64,000 nucleotides of DNA from Sceloporus undulatus (GCF_019175285.1 NC_056527.1:117812608-117876607), one strand, 5' to 3'. Positions 51,484 through 63,131 are shown, counted from the first letter of the stretch. Notes: generated from the letters alone by a model not told the origin. A program made the numbers and translations.

Positions 51484-51700
51484 ATACACAGTCGCCCTCC
51501 ATTTTTGTGGGGGATCTGTTCCGACCCCCCCCCCCATTGGATTGAATGGGGGGTGCTCCCACAAGCAGCCAAGGGCGCGCCCCCCATTGTTTCCCCTTCC
51601 ATTTCCCACTTGCGGATCTCGAGTCCGTGGAAATGGAGGGGTGACTGTGTGTGTGTGTACTATGTGTGTGTGTACACACACACACACACACACACACCAA
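51297..51700. repeat. CA/TA microsatellites around two MITE pieces
   Basis: CA runs at 51297-51323, 51440-51478 and 51675-51698 flank a truncated foldback pogo-like MITE (51330-51410) and a small TIR element (about 51490-51648; CAGTCGCCCTCCATTTT and, inverted, CAGTCACCCCTCCATTT). Confidence 0.7.
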
Positions 51701-52396
51701 AAACTGAACACTGTCAAGAAAATACATACATACACACATACATACATTTTTGATGCAAAGAATAACAGGTGAATAAATGATTAACAGAGCTAAGGAAAGT
51801 GGCATTTTTGGACTGCAACTCCCAGAATGGTCCCAATGTGGCCCACCGGCTGGGGATTCTGGGAAGTATAGTCCAAAGTAGCAAACTCTTCTACTCTCTG
51901 GACTAGGTTAGATGGTTTTTAAGTGGGAAGAACCTGTCTGTACGATTATTCATAGACCCCCCCACCCCCACCCTAAGGCCAGCCGCAGAGAGAGATTTGG
52001 TGGAATGACTTGACTCCAGACAAAGACCTGGGAGTTTGTGGGAAGGAGTGCAACACACCCATCCAGTGAATTGCTGTTGTGGGCTGATGATCTGGCATGA
52101 AACATTCCCTGTGCGATGAGTGCTTTTGCAATAAAGCATGCATTTATTTATTTGTTGCCTGGGATTGGCGCATGATGTCATGGGGAGAGGAGGAAATGAC
52201 TTGGCTGGCGGAGGGAGAGCGGCAGGAAATACTTGTCTTTTGCTCGTGTGGGTGTCCAGATGCTGGGATGCTGTGGAATGTGGCACACCAGGGAACACAA
52301 CACACAACCAGTTGGACCCACAGGGCAAGTAACCCAGCTGGTCCAAAGGCCTGCCATGCAATCAGCGAAGAATGTGGTGGAACCCTGAAGACAAAG

Positions 52397-52562
52397 GCTG
52401 CATCCACACTGAAGAAATAATCCGGTTTGGCACCGCTTTAACTGCCCTGGCTGAAGGCTATGGCATTCTGGGAGTTGGAGTTTGTTGTGGGCCATAGCCT
52501 TGAGCCAGATAGAGTAAAAGCGGTGCCAAACCAGGTTATTTCTCTACTGTGGATGCAGCCTA
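52397..52562. mobile_element. Palindromic MITE, complete
   Basis: GGCTGCATCCACACTGAAG and, inverted, GGCTGCATCCACAGTAGAG ends; the centre carries GGCATTCTGGGAGTTGGAG. Confidence 0.82.
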
Positions 52563-52666
52563 AGCATCTGTTAATCCCCATTACACTACCTTTCCATAAT
52601 TATAAGATTGAATTCGGCCAAGAAAATTAAAACAGACACAAATCACACTCTTCGGTTAATGTTTGA

Positions 52667-52897
52667 TAGGGAGCCATTGTGACATAGTGATTTGAGTATT
52701 GGACTACGAATCTGGAGACCTTGGTTCGAATCCCTGCTAAAACCCACTGGGTGATGGAGGCCAAGTCACACTCTCTCAGCCTCGGGATGACAATGGCAAA
52801 CCACTTTTGAACAAACCTTTCCATGTAAACCCCATGATAAACCCTGCCATAAATCAGAAACAACTTGAAGACACACAATAACAGCAACAACAACAAT
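52667..52897 (+). mobile_element. Sauria-type SINE
   Basis: Complete copy, GACATAGTGATTTGAGTATT head to AACAGCAACAACAACAA tail. Confidence 0.88.
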
Positions 52898-53330
52898 GTC
52901 TGATAAGTTGTTGCTGCTTCTCCTCCTGCTAGTTGGTTATCGGCACCTTATAATTCCTTTCGTTCTATCAATAATTTATATTATTTCCCTACCTCTGCTT
53001 TTTTATTACTGTTATTCAATAATCTATGTATTACATTAACCATTCAAATATCCTCAGTCATATAAATTTGCCATTTATTCAGTTCTTCTAAAACAGAAGT
53101 GCTGCTAAACCCCCTTTTATCTTTCCAGAATTGTATCCTCTCTTTCCAGTTAAAAGAAAGGGTATCATACCCTTTTAAAAATCATTATGGTTAATTTATC
53201 TAAGCTTAACTTGTCATATAATTTAACCAGCGAGTCATTGACAGTTGATGTATCTTATATATGGCAACCACCGCAAGGATAGTATATGCAAGAAACTGGA
53301 AAAAGTGTATCAAGAGATTTTTAAGTGGGT

Positions 53331-53387
53331 ATCCACTGTGGCCTAGTGGGTGGAGTGCTGGACATCATCATCATCATCATCATCATC

Positions 53388-53439
<52 letters not shown>

Positions 53440-53927
53440 TTTATTTGTACCCCGTCTCTCTGTCCAAAGACAATTGAGGAGGCTTACAATTATATTATTA
53501 TAGTTGTTGTTGTTTCTTACCTGCCTCTCCCCATGAATCAAGGCAGAGAATAACAACAATTACCGGACACACACACCACATGAGTTAAAACACATCAGTT
53601 AAAATGCACATCCATTTAAAGAGACAAGATGGACACCTTTTAAAACAGTCCACATTTAAAACTCATCATTTAAAAACAATCTGGGTCAGCCTGCCGGAAG
53701 AGACAGGTCTATAATATTCTGTTGAATTCAGGTAGCGTATTTGGCTCTGGAGAGCAGGGTTCGAATCCCTGCTTGACCGTGGGAACCCACTGGGTGACCT
53801 TGGTCAGGTCACACTCTCTCAGCCTCAGAGGACGGCAATGGCAAACCTCTGACAATAAAACCCTATAATAGGTTTGCCTTAGGGTCACTATGCGTCAGAA
53901 ACAACTTGAAGGCACATAGCAAAGCAG
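53331..53927 (+). mobile_element. Sauria-type SINE split by microsatellite-bearing insert
   Basis: First head part at 53331-53363 (GTGGCCTAGTGGGTGGAGTG). ATC and AAT runs with a TTTATTTGTACCCCGTCTC repeat fill the gap to about 53740. The SINE resumes at CTCTGGAGAGCAGGGTTCG. Confidence 0.65.
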
Positions 53928-54765
53928 GATGCTTTGGTGTTATATTTTCTGTGCTTGCAGTGGGTTGGACTGCATGACCTTTGGTGACGCACGCGGCTTA
54001 TCTACAATTTCCGTGTGGGTTTATAAACCTCTCTTAGTCCCAGGCGGTTCATAATATTCCCTTTGCTTTTATCTCCAACGCCTACAGAAAGAAGCTGCTG
54101 TGGAGCTCTGCTAGGAACCAAGAGAGAACTGGGTCTGGTTTTAGCCTTGCAGTCTTGCCAACTGGACAGCAGAGGGCAAAAACCAGACTTTCCCCTTTCT
54201 GGGTCAAAGGGGCATTCCTGCAAACTGAATCATTGACAGCCTGGACTGAACCCAGGAACCCGCAGTCCAGTTGCACAGTCACACACTGGCCTGCTAAACC
54301 CGTCGACACACAAGAGTAGCTCTTGCCCGCATGCACTCCAAAAAAACATGCGCTGGGCACATCTTGTTCATGGTTTTCGCAAGCATATCCCTTGATTCAT
54401 CCCTTGGCTGGCCAGATCTTAAGGCCTGGCCCTGAGTCTGCAGTTTTCAAGGGTCATCTCCAGGGCAGGGACAAGGGTGCAAATCCTACAGTTTTGTCAG
54501 GCTTAGTTCTGGCCAAGAAAGAAGGAGTGGCTGCAAATCTTCTGCTCAGAGAAGAATGCACCAGCTTGCAAAAACATGTAAAGCCTATTGGATAAACTCA
54601 TGATCCCCTTCGTGTGATAAACATCCTTTTTTAGCAATACATATGTTTTTATAACCGGGGGAAGGGATAGGGATTTGGGTGTTTTAATGTATACCTTTTT
54701 AACTGTATTTGTTTTAATGCTGTAATCTGCTTGGACTCCCTACGATTAAGCAGAATATAAATAAA

Positions 54766-54821
<56 letters not shown>

Positions 54822-54971
54822 GTCTAGGATTCTGTGCGCTCAAAGGAACACATGCTCGCATACATGCCAGAGGTTGGATTTAGGCCTTCTTTGCGAATGG
54901 AGTTTAAAGGAGCCATTTCCACTTGCTTTCTGATAGCTGTCCCTGCAAAATGTCGGACACTGAGCATGTGG

Positions 54972-55212
54972 TTGTTGATAGCATCTCACAAGTCGACTTC
55001 GACCTCTGGCAACCCTGGGGATGAAGCCAGGCATGAAGCAAAGCAGGTTATCCTCAGTGACCCCACGCATTTCCTGCAGACCTGGGCTATGACCTTTCGG
55101 ATTGAGTCCATGCATCCGGCAGGTGATCTTCCTCCCTTTCTATTACCTTCTACCTTTCTCAGCATTATTGTCCTTTCCAAGGATTCATGCCTTCTCATGA
55201 TGTGCCCAGTCT
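54972..55212 (-). mobile_element. Bov-B/RTE LINE 3' fragment
   Basis: The reverse strand reads MRRHESLERTIMLRKVEGN then GCMDSIRKV, the Bov-B C-terminal pattern also seen at 3075-3285. Confidence 0.8.
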
Positions 55213-55234
55213 AGTCATCCTGGCCTCCAGGAAC

Positions 55235-55280
<46 letters not shown>

Positions 55281-55299
55281 AGATTTTATAAGAATAGAT

Positions 55300-55432
55300 C
55301 TTCTCTGAAGATGCCAGCCACAGATGCTGGCGAAACGTCAGGAATAAACTCTTCTGGAACATGGCCACAGAGCCCGAAAAAAACCACAAAAAAACTATGG
55401 ATGCCGGCCATGAAAACCTTCGACTTCACAAT
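55300..55432 (+). mobile_element. Dispersed retroelement piece with hammerhead-like core
   Basis: CTGAAGA (55305-55311), a 6-bp stem (GCCAGC with GCTGGC) and GAAACGTCA (55332-55340) stand in hammerhead ribozyme order. The end reads ATGGCCACAGAGCCCG and GGCCATGAAAACCTTCG. I infer a Penelope-like terminal fragment. Confidence 0.5.
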
Positions 55433-56035
55433 CATAGATTTTATTTATATCCCACCTTTCCAGAAGGATCAAGGCGGGTTACGTAGAATACATAAATAAA
55501 TACATAACACATACATAACTAAAATTACATATCCCCTTATCCCTTACTTTAAAACTAAAATACTAACATTATAAATACAAATTAAAATCAGTTTAAAATA
55601 GGCAAAATTGGGGAGAGACATTTGGGCGAACGAAGGGCAGTCTACGTCAGTGTAATAACAGGAGGTCAGTCCAGAAAGGCCTGCCAGAAGATCAGATCAG
55701 GCTTGTTCCAGAACCCACTTGTTTGTCTTTCTTTAACCATGCACCACAGTATCCTTGCACTCTTTTCCAGCAACACATCCCCAATGAGTTGGTCTTCTTT
55801 CTATCTGCTTTCTTCACTGGACAGTGAATACACTCTCACAACTGTATACAGTGATGAGGAATGCAATGGCATGAACAATCCTCGCTTTCATGTTTAGCGG
55901 TATATCTTTGCATTTCAGGATCTTGTCTCGTTCTTTCAAAGCTGGCCTTTCCCAATCCTAGTCTCCTCCTGATTTCTTGACTGCAAGAGCATGTGCAGAG
56001 TTCATTTCAACCTCCCCCAGTCCTTTGTCTTCCTG

Positions 56036-56196
56036 AATGCTGGTGCCTGGGAGAGCACTGGAGTCTCCTTCTTTGGAGGTTTTGAAACAGAGGCTGGATG
56101 GCTATCAGCCACAGGGAGGGCTTGGATGATGTCCTCCTCCATGGCAGAAGGGGGTTGGAATGGCTGACCCTTGGGGTCCCTTCCAACTCTATGCTG
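56036..56196 (+). mobile_element. CR1 LINE 3' end
   Basis: GGAGTCTCCTTCTTTGGAGG to CCTTCCAACTCTATGCTG; about 170 bp upstream of the TMEM95 start. Confidence 0.82.
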
Positions 56197-56362
56197 TGCC
56201 CCACTGGTGCATAACCAACCACCCCCATAACTCTAGGCCTGGTTGTTGTGGCAACTGCTTAGAACCCTGACCCCCAAATGAATGGAAAAAATGTGTAAAG
56301 TCATGTTCCGGAATGTCTTAAGGTCTGTGCCCACCAGCTCCTGGTGGCATTCTATGGCTGCC

Positions 56363-58048
56363 ATGATGCTCTTCATTCCAAGAGAGCTCTTGAGCCCCAC
56401 AGCTCTCATGCTCCTAATTCTAGTCCCAGGAACAGAGGGGTGCATACAGTGTGGGGGGCAGTTCAAGAACTTGAAGATCCGCTTTGCCCGCCTCTGTGCC
56501 CAGTATCAGGAACGCTACCCACATCATGCCAACTGCACCAAACACCCCTGGGGCAGGGGCTCCGTCCAAGGCTTTGCTTTAGGTAGGCAGGTCAAGACAC
56601 AAGAGTTATATGGGAGAGGAGCAGGGGGTGGCCCTAATAACAGGCCTTTAGTTATTTGAACATTGGACTATTGCTCTGGAGACCAGGGTTCGAATCCCAG
56701 GTTGGCCATGAAACCCACTGGAGTGATCTTGGGCAAGTCATACGCTCTCCGCCTCAGAGGAAGGCAATGGCAAACCACCTCTGAAAAAACATGCCAAGAA
56801 AACCCAGTGATAGGGTCGTCATAAGTTGGAAACAACTTGAGGGCACACAACACACAATGCTCAGCAATAATAAAGGCATGCACCAGTTAACAAAGCCCCT
56901 GACAAAGGTGGTTCTACACTGTAGAAATAATGCAACTTGATACCACTTTAACTGCCATGCCTCCACCCAACAGAGACCTGGGATTTCTAATAACAACAAC
57001 AACAACAATAATAAATTTTATCTATGTCCCATTTCTCCAGTGAGTAGTTTGGTGAGGCACCAGCACTCTTTTGTAGAGGAGGCTAAAGAGCTGGGGGACA
57101 ATGGGGCTTGTAGTCCAACACATCTGCAAGGCTAGATCTGCAGACATCTGCAGTTGTTTGCACAACTTCTTTCACTCTCTGTTTTCAGATGAAGCATCCT
57201 TGGATCTCTTACTGGAAAAAACGCATCGGGTTTTTAGAGTTATTGGTAAGTCCATGGTTTCTCTGATGGGTTGGTAGGATTCTTCAGGGTTAGGAGGAGA
57301 TGTAGTCTTGGGACATTAGACAAGGGAAATGGGAAGTATAATCCAATGGCAATCCGAATGCAATCATGGGGTTTCATGTTATTGCGTGATAGACTACCCC
57401 ACGCAATTTCAGGCAATGGGAAGTCAGTCCGAACGCAATCATGGGGTTTCACGTTATTGCGTGATGGGCCAGTTCAAATGCAATTTGAATTCACGTAAAT
57501 TCACTGAACTAGCGAATTCATGTGAATGCATTCTGGCCCCACTTCCTTTTCATTCGAAATTAAGAGAAATTCCTCCCGAGTGATGAACTCCTATGTCCTT
57601 CTCTTGGGATGGGAAGAAATAAGGAAATGGGGAGGAAAATGGACCTTGGCGTTGGTCAAAAAGGAAAATGACAGTGTCGATGGTGTCAGAAGTGGGGGTT
57701 TTCTTCCGCTCTCCACAGAATTAAACCAAAGTCTCGCTGACTTTCCAAACTATTGGAACTGGCTGCATGAGGTGAGGATGCCGGAACAGACCAGAGAAGG
57801 TGGGTTGATCAATCATACGCATAAGTATCTGCCCAGGACTTCTGTCTGGACCAGGGCTCAGCCCCCAAGTAGTCGTCTGCAAAGGCATAACCCAGCCCCA
57901 GGGCATTTTTTTACATTAAAAAAAGAAGAACAATGCCTCTGAGCATGTGCAAAATGAATTTTTATTGGACATGAATTCTTTCACACATCCTGGATTAGAG
58001 TTTGAAGGATATGGGTCCCTTGTGTGTCTTACAGGATGATAGTGATGG

Positions 58049-58089
<41 letters not shown>

Positions 58090-58450
58090 TCTGAGTCTCC
58101 TATATCTCCAATTCTGAAGTCTGAAATATTCCAAAAACCATATTCATGACTGGCTGAGATAGTGAGGCTTTTGCTTTCTGATGGGTCACTGTACACAAAC
58201 TTTGGGTCATGCACAAAATTATTTAAAAGGGGGTATAAAATTACCTTTAGGCTGCGTGTATAATGTATATGTGAAACATAAAATGAATTCTGTTTTTAGA
58301 TGTGGGTCTCATCTCCAGGGTAGCTCATTATGTACATATATGCAAATACAAGTATTACAAAATCCAAATAAATAAATAAATAAATAAATCTGAAACCCAA
58401 AACATTTCTAGTTCCAAGCATTTTGGTTAAGGGCGATTCAATCTGGAATA

Positions 58451-58485
<35 letters not shown>

Positions 58486-60798
58486 ATTCTAGGGACCCAT
58501 ATCTTCCACATCTGGTCACCCTGCTTATAGGTCGCCAATCTAGTGACTTTCACACCAAAATGGGTACTTTTCAGAGCCTTTGGTGTGATTTTGATGATTG
58601 GTTTTAATGGTAATTTTGAGAGTTTAAATAAGTATTTGGTGAGATGTGGGGGGATTTGGTGAGTTTTGGCCAAACGTTTGGGGAATTATCTTATCCCTTT
58701 GAATTGTGCCTGGAAACAGACTGGCAGCCATTATGAAGTTGTTGCATCAAGGGAGTTGTGTGTGTGCTCTCTGTACTGTTAGGCTGCAGTTCTTTGGAGC
58801 AGCTGGAAAATATACAATAGAAGCATCATGTCTGACTTGGGGGGGAACTAGGAACAATGCAAAGGCTCCCCCAGGCTCTTAAGGGCAAGCTAGTAAATGT
58901 TTTGTGTTTGAAAATTGCAATCATCCTTTTGCTGCTTCTTTTTCAGTTCTGTGTCCTCCTGCCTGCGGTAAGTTTCGGGGGGGGGGGGGGACAGAAAGGG
59001 AAGGGAAACCCCCAAAACAGGGGACCTTTGGTGTTCCCTGGGGATAGGTTCCTGGACTCACCATAGATACCAAAATCTGTGGATGCTCAAGTCCCATTAT
59101 ATGCAATGGAGTATCATCATCATTATTATTATTAAATTTTTCTTATTTAAATTTGCCCTTTGGGCAGCTGGATCAGGTCCATTTTGAATTAGTTCATGCA
59201 TGAATGTGAACCCCAAGTAGATTATTTTAGAGGGGGGAAATGAAATCGGGGCAAATGTAGTGGGAACCACGCTCCACTGTTGAATTGATCCATCGATTCG
59301 CATCACACACCAGTTTATCTGTAAGTGGGAACGAGGCCCAAGAAGGCTGTGGTTTCTGGGAGCTGGGGTCCAAAACACCTGGTAGACCAGGACCTGGGCA
59401 TCCTTGCAAGCCTAACCTTTGCCCATCTGCTCTTTCCAGAAGGAGCCGCCACGGTCTTCAACTGCTCCACCTGCCGCCGGAGAGATGTGCCCTGCTGGGA
59501 CCTCAAGACCTGCTACCCGGGTGAGCAGCTGATGGTGGCCTTCCACCCTCCAGACTTTGGCTCTTTGCCCCTTGGTCCAGAAACCCAGCTGGCTCCCGGC
59601 CTCCTCCTCTCAAGGCTCTTGGGGGACCCAGGGCTGGTTCTTCCAGTTTCCTGCCCTTGGCCTGGTTTCTCGCCTCCTCTTTGGGCTCTTCCCATTTCCC
59701 TCCTTCCTTCCCTGACTCACTTCCCCAGGGCTGGCTCTTCTGAGGGCCCTCCCTCCTCGGCTCCATTCTATCTCTAGGGCCACCACTCTTTCCTGCCTTG
59801 CCCTTGTTCTTGGCTGATAGCTTAGAATCATAGAGAGTCATAGAGTTAGAAGAGACTCCCCCCAAATCCCTCCAGTCCAACCCCATTCAGCCATGCAGGA
59901 ATACAGAGGATCTTTGAATCGGAAGAGACCCCAAAGGCCATCCTGTCCCACCCCATCCTGCCAGGCAGGAACTCTTAATCAAAGCACCCTTGACAGATGG
60001 CCATCTAGACTCTGTTTAAAAACCTCCAAAGGGAACAGCATTTTCCACTTTCCAACAGCTCTTAGCCTCAGGAAGTTCTGGAGCTGGAACCTGTTTTCCC
60101 GTAGTTTGCATCCATTGCTCCATTGTGTCCTATTCTCTGGAGCAGCAGAAAAAAGCTCGCTCCATCCTCAATATGGCATCCCTTCCAATCAATCAATCAA
60201 TCAATCCATTGCCTATTGCAGTTATCAAACCATAGGCAAAATAAGAACAAAATACAAGACACATCAGAACATAAGAACAATCACATAAAAATACATTATT
60301 ACAGAAAGTCCTATATGGTACAAAAGTGACAAGCACATATAGACTAAAGTTTGGGAACCATTGGAGCCTTAGGGCAATTGTTGCCAATCTTTGGTCCTCC
60401 AGCTTTTTTTTGGACTTCAACTCCCAGAAGCCCCAGCCATTTTGGTCAGCAGCCAAGAATTCTGGGAAATGAAGTCCAAAACATCTGGTGCACGTGCACC
60501 AAAGTTTGGAAACCACTGGTTTACACATTCAAAGCATTAGGACTGGCAAGGAGTTACCAGGGAATACAAATTGCAAGAGTCTTGGGCATGAATAGTTTTT
60601 AATGTCTGACCCTAAGCAATGCTAGCAATGTATGGACTGAAGAAACATTTAGTTCTTATACTAAGTTTAATTCTTATACTAGTACTTTCCCTCTCCTTCC
60701 CTGCAGAGCGAAAAGGCTTACTAAAGGTTGTCACACTTCTGTGCTCCATTTCTGGCTCCTGCCTCTTCCTGGGACTGGTTTCATGCGCCTTGGAGTAA
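56363..60798 (+). CDS. TMEM95: TMEM95, sperm membrane protein of the IZUMO-like fusion group
   Basis: Six exons, introns mostly phase 1: coding 56363-56582, then 57189-57245, 57719-57799, 58947-58967 (21 nt), 59440-59520 and 60707-60794. They give about 183 aa against 176 in human. Order: signal peptide (LLSPTALMLLILVPGTEG), CIQC pair, helical part (EKTHRVFRVI, human EKTHRVLRVM), YWNWLHEVRMPEQTRE, CPPAC, conserved FNCST sequon with CSTC, then one membrane helix (VVTLLCSISGSCLFLGLVS). In mammals TMEM95 sits on the sperm equatorial region and is needed for sperm-egg fusion. I chose ATG 56363 (GCCATG, followed by a second ATG). Frame stays open upstream to 56282, but then no clean signal peptide starts the protein. 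After 60794 stands a perfect GTAAGT donor; unspliced, the protein ends CALE at TAA 60796. Human has about 11 more residues, so a last small exon may be missed. Confidence 0.9.
56648..56856 (+). mobile_element. Sauria-type SINE, first TMEM95 intron
   Basis: Near-full copy, ACATTGGACTATTGCTCTGG head to GAGGGCACACAACACAC end. Confidence 0.85.
56905..56990. mobile_element. Foldback MITE arm
   Basis: CTACACTGTAGAAATAATGC and CCACTTTAACTGCCATG words; one arm only. Confidence 0.6.
57290..57592. repeat. Tandem duplication of about 75-80 bp inside a decayed MITE-like block
   Basis: GCAATCATGGGGTTTCA and GTTATTGCGTGAT recur at about 57360 and 57436. The end GTGATGAACTCC then TAT resembles the GTGATAAACTCC family ends. 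Confidence 0.5.
58092..58445. mobile_element. pogo-like MITE (GTCTGAGTCTCCTATAT family)
   Basis: Pairs with the copy at 14590-14815. The right part reads CCAAGCATTTTGGTTAAGGG. AAT and TAAA/AATA runs flank or invade it. Confidence 0.6.
59150..59342. mobile_element. MITE end (TGGGCCTCGTTCCCACT family)
   Basis: Ends AAGTGGGAACGAGGCCCA, the inverse of the end at 63431. The interior GGGGCAAATGTAGTGGGAACC is shared with 63916-63935. A partial Tigger-like MITE (59020-59105) precedes it. Confidence 0.6.
59824..60200 (-). mobile_element. CR1 LINE 3' end, minus strand, last TMEM95 intron
   Basis: AGAATCATAGAGAGTCATAG terminus and reversed CR1 3' words to TATGGCATCCCTTCC, then a CAAT run. Confidence 0.85.
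60400..60486. repeat. Short foldback repeat with ACTTCAACTCCCAGAAG-type arms
   Basis: TTTGGACTTCAACTCCCAGA and TTCTGGGAAATGAAGTCCAAA are inverted partners about 30 bases apart. Confidence 0.75.
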
Positions 60799-61189
60799 GT
60801 GGTGTTTATGAATTGCAGGGCCAGGGAGAGGTTCAAGGCTGCAGGGCATGGGGTTCATGCCCAACTTGGAGGAGAAAACATACTTTAAAAATTGCAACTC
60901 CCAGAATCCCCCAGCAACCATGATAGCTGGAAGCTGTAGTCCTCCAAGGTGGTTTTTAGTATGCAAAGGGATCTGGCAGCACCATGTGTTTGCTGTGATG
61001 TTCTGCAGTAAAGCCACATCTGGGTGCCGCTTCTTAGTGTGCCAAAAATAAGGTAGTCACATTCATAGAGGAGGAGGAGGAAGCGGAGGAGGAGGAGGAG
61101 GAGGAGGAGGAAAGTAATGCTAAAGTTTGGAAAAGTTAGTCTTTTGGAATTACAACCCCCAGAATCCCCCAACCAGCCATGCTTGGGTT

Positions 61190-61335
61190 TGTAGTTTGTT
61201 GTGACACCAGAACTCTCTGGCAGAGAAGGCTGTATATCTCAGAGAGCCACAGATCCTAGAATTCCAGAGCATTGAGCCATGGCAGTTAAAGCAGTGTCAA
61301 ACTGCATTAATTCTGCAGTGTAGATGAAGCCTTAG
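61190..61335. mobile_element. Foldback MITE, left part shortened
   Basis: GGTTTGTAGTTTGTTG to ACTGCATTAATTCTGCAGTG; abuts the MITE starting at 61335. Confidence 0.7.
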
Positions 61336-61638
61336 AAGTTTATCACACGAAGGAGATCAGGAGTTTATCCTGTAAATATCCTGGTAAAGTCCTTTTGTTG
61401 TGCGCGAAACGATTTCACATGACGTCACACAAAACCCACCATTGAAGTGGTCAGAAAGAAGCATTAATGCACACCTTTTTACTTTTGAAATTTCAGTGAC
61501 AATGCATTTCCAATTTTCACAACTGTGTGTGATAATCATTGGCACAATTACTTGCCATTTTTGCTTTATTCGTGGAATGCTTTAAATACACTTTAATCTC
61601 TCTTCAATGCCGAAATTAGCCCCAGTGTGATAAACTCC
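61335..61638. mobile_element. MITE with GAAGTTTATCACAC ends and TTA target duplication
   Basis: 304 bp, right end GTGTGATAAACTCC, TTA on both sides; third copy of the family at 16578 and 42877. Confidence 0.8.
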
Positions 61639-61649
61639 TTAGATAAGGC

Positions 61650-62035
61650 TCCATAATGCACAGGCCACCAATGCTCATTAGATGCTGCGATCGCCTTGCT
61701 TCTGCCAACAATGGACCTCTGGAATGTCTTCAAGGGCAGACCCAGGTAGAACAAATTACAGTAGTGTAACCCTCAATCTATCCAGCTATAGCAAGATGTA
61801 CTTTCTCCAGACAGGGACTGATAGAAGGCACCCCACTAACTGAAACCAGTTGAGCCTTCATTATGTCCAAGACAACCCTGCAGCTGTACGCTTGGTCCCA
61901 ATCCCACACCGATCTCACCCTTCCACCCGGTTCATCCGGTTTCCTCACCCACAGCGCCTCTGTCTTATCTGGGTTAAGCCTCGGGTGGCTTGTCTTCTTT
62001 CATCTCAAAACTGCTTCGAGTTAGTTCTGTTCTCA
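61650..62035 (-). mobile_element. Degenerate dispersed repeat, probably LINE-derived
   Basis: AATTACAGTAGTGTAACCC and GCCTCTGTCTTATCTGGG are words I associate with an old amniote LINE. Assignment is weak. Confidence 0.3.
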
Positions 62036-62274
62036 GGGTTTCCATAGAGCTGGGGAAAGTCTACCTTTTACATCAAAACTACAAGTCCCAGAATCCCCAA
62101 GCCAGCTGTGTCCTGTGGTCTCATGTTGGGTTTTGGAAGATAATCAGGGTTGGGTCTGGTTAATACTTGGGTGGGAGATCACCAGGAAGAAGGGACAGGG
62201 ATCTCCAAGTAGAAGAAGAAAGAATTCTGTCTGAAACAGAAGCACCATTCCCAAATCAAGGGAAGTCATAGCCT

Positions 62275-62680
62275 TCGTCTACACTGCAGAATTAAAGCAG
62301 TTTGACACTGCTTTAATTGACATGGTTCAATGCTATGGAATCCTGGGATTTGTAGCTCAGAACTCTCTGCCACAGTAGGCTAAACAGCATCCATAACTAC
62401 AAATCCTAGGATTCCATAGCATGGAGCCATGGCAGTTCGAGTGGTATCAAACTGCTTTATTTCTGCAGTGCAGATTAGACCTTAGAGGAGATTCTGGGAG
62501 TTTTAGGTCCAAAAAGTGAACCATTGAAAATGTCATGGTTCACTGCTATGGAATCCTGGGATTTGTAGCTCAGAGCTCTCTGTCACAGAAGGCTAAATAG
62601 CATCCAAAACTACAAACCCTAGTTCTGCAGTGCAGATTAGACCTTAGAGGGGATTCTGGGAGTTTTAGGTCCCCAAAGTG
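62275..62680. mobile_element. Foldback MITE followed by a partial second copy
   Basis: Complete arms 62279-62475 (CTACACTGCAGAATTAAAGC, TTTATTTCTGCAGTGCAG). A shortened repeat of the same element and its GGATTCTGGGAGTTTTAGG flank follows (62530-62680), so flank and MITE were duplicated together. Confidence 0.7.
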
Positions 62681-62892
62681 GCTTTGTGTTTTTTAAGGTC
62701 AAGGCTCCAAGGAGGCGGCTGAGAGGTTTCAAAGAGAGTGGAAACTTTGGGAGGAGAGCTTTGAAGTTGGGGTGGGATGGCCCTGGAAGGGTGGAAATCA
62801 CAAGTTGGGTCCTGCCGGAATAAGATGCCGAGATGTACGCAACAGGAAGGTTGCACAAGATGGCATGCCTTACCTGGAATCCTGGGTTCAGA

Positions 62893-63062
62893 TTTGAGTG
62901 CCTCATTTTAGGATGGATAGAGACAAGTTGGAGCAGATTGATAGAAGGACAAGGAGGATGATAAGAGGGATGGAGAACCAAATATATGACAAGAAGCTGA
63001 AGGAGCTAGGCATGTCCAGTTTGGGGAAGAGAAGGTGGACGGGTGGCATGGTTGCCCCTTGA
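62893..63062 (+). mobile_element. CR1 LINE fragment, divergent
   Basis: GAAGCTGAAGGAGCTAGGC and GGGAAGAGAAGGTGGACGGG correspond to the CR1 3' words in a diverged form. Confidence 0.6.
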
Positions 63063-63131
63063 AATACAGTTTCTTCTCTGCTGCCCCAGAAGGGAGGACC
63101 AGGTCTAATGGTGTGAAGTTACAAGAGGGTC

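Noticed and set aside
54649-54861. Open frames encoding poly-Asn, poly-Asp, poly-Ile or poly-Tyr runs here and at 28884, 53350 and 58029
   Set aside because: They are translations of ATT, AAT and GAT microsatellites.
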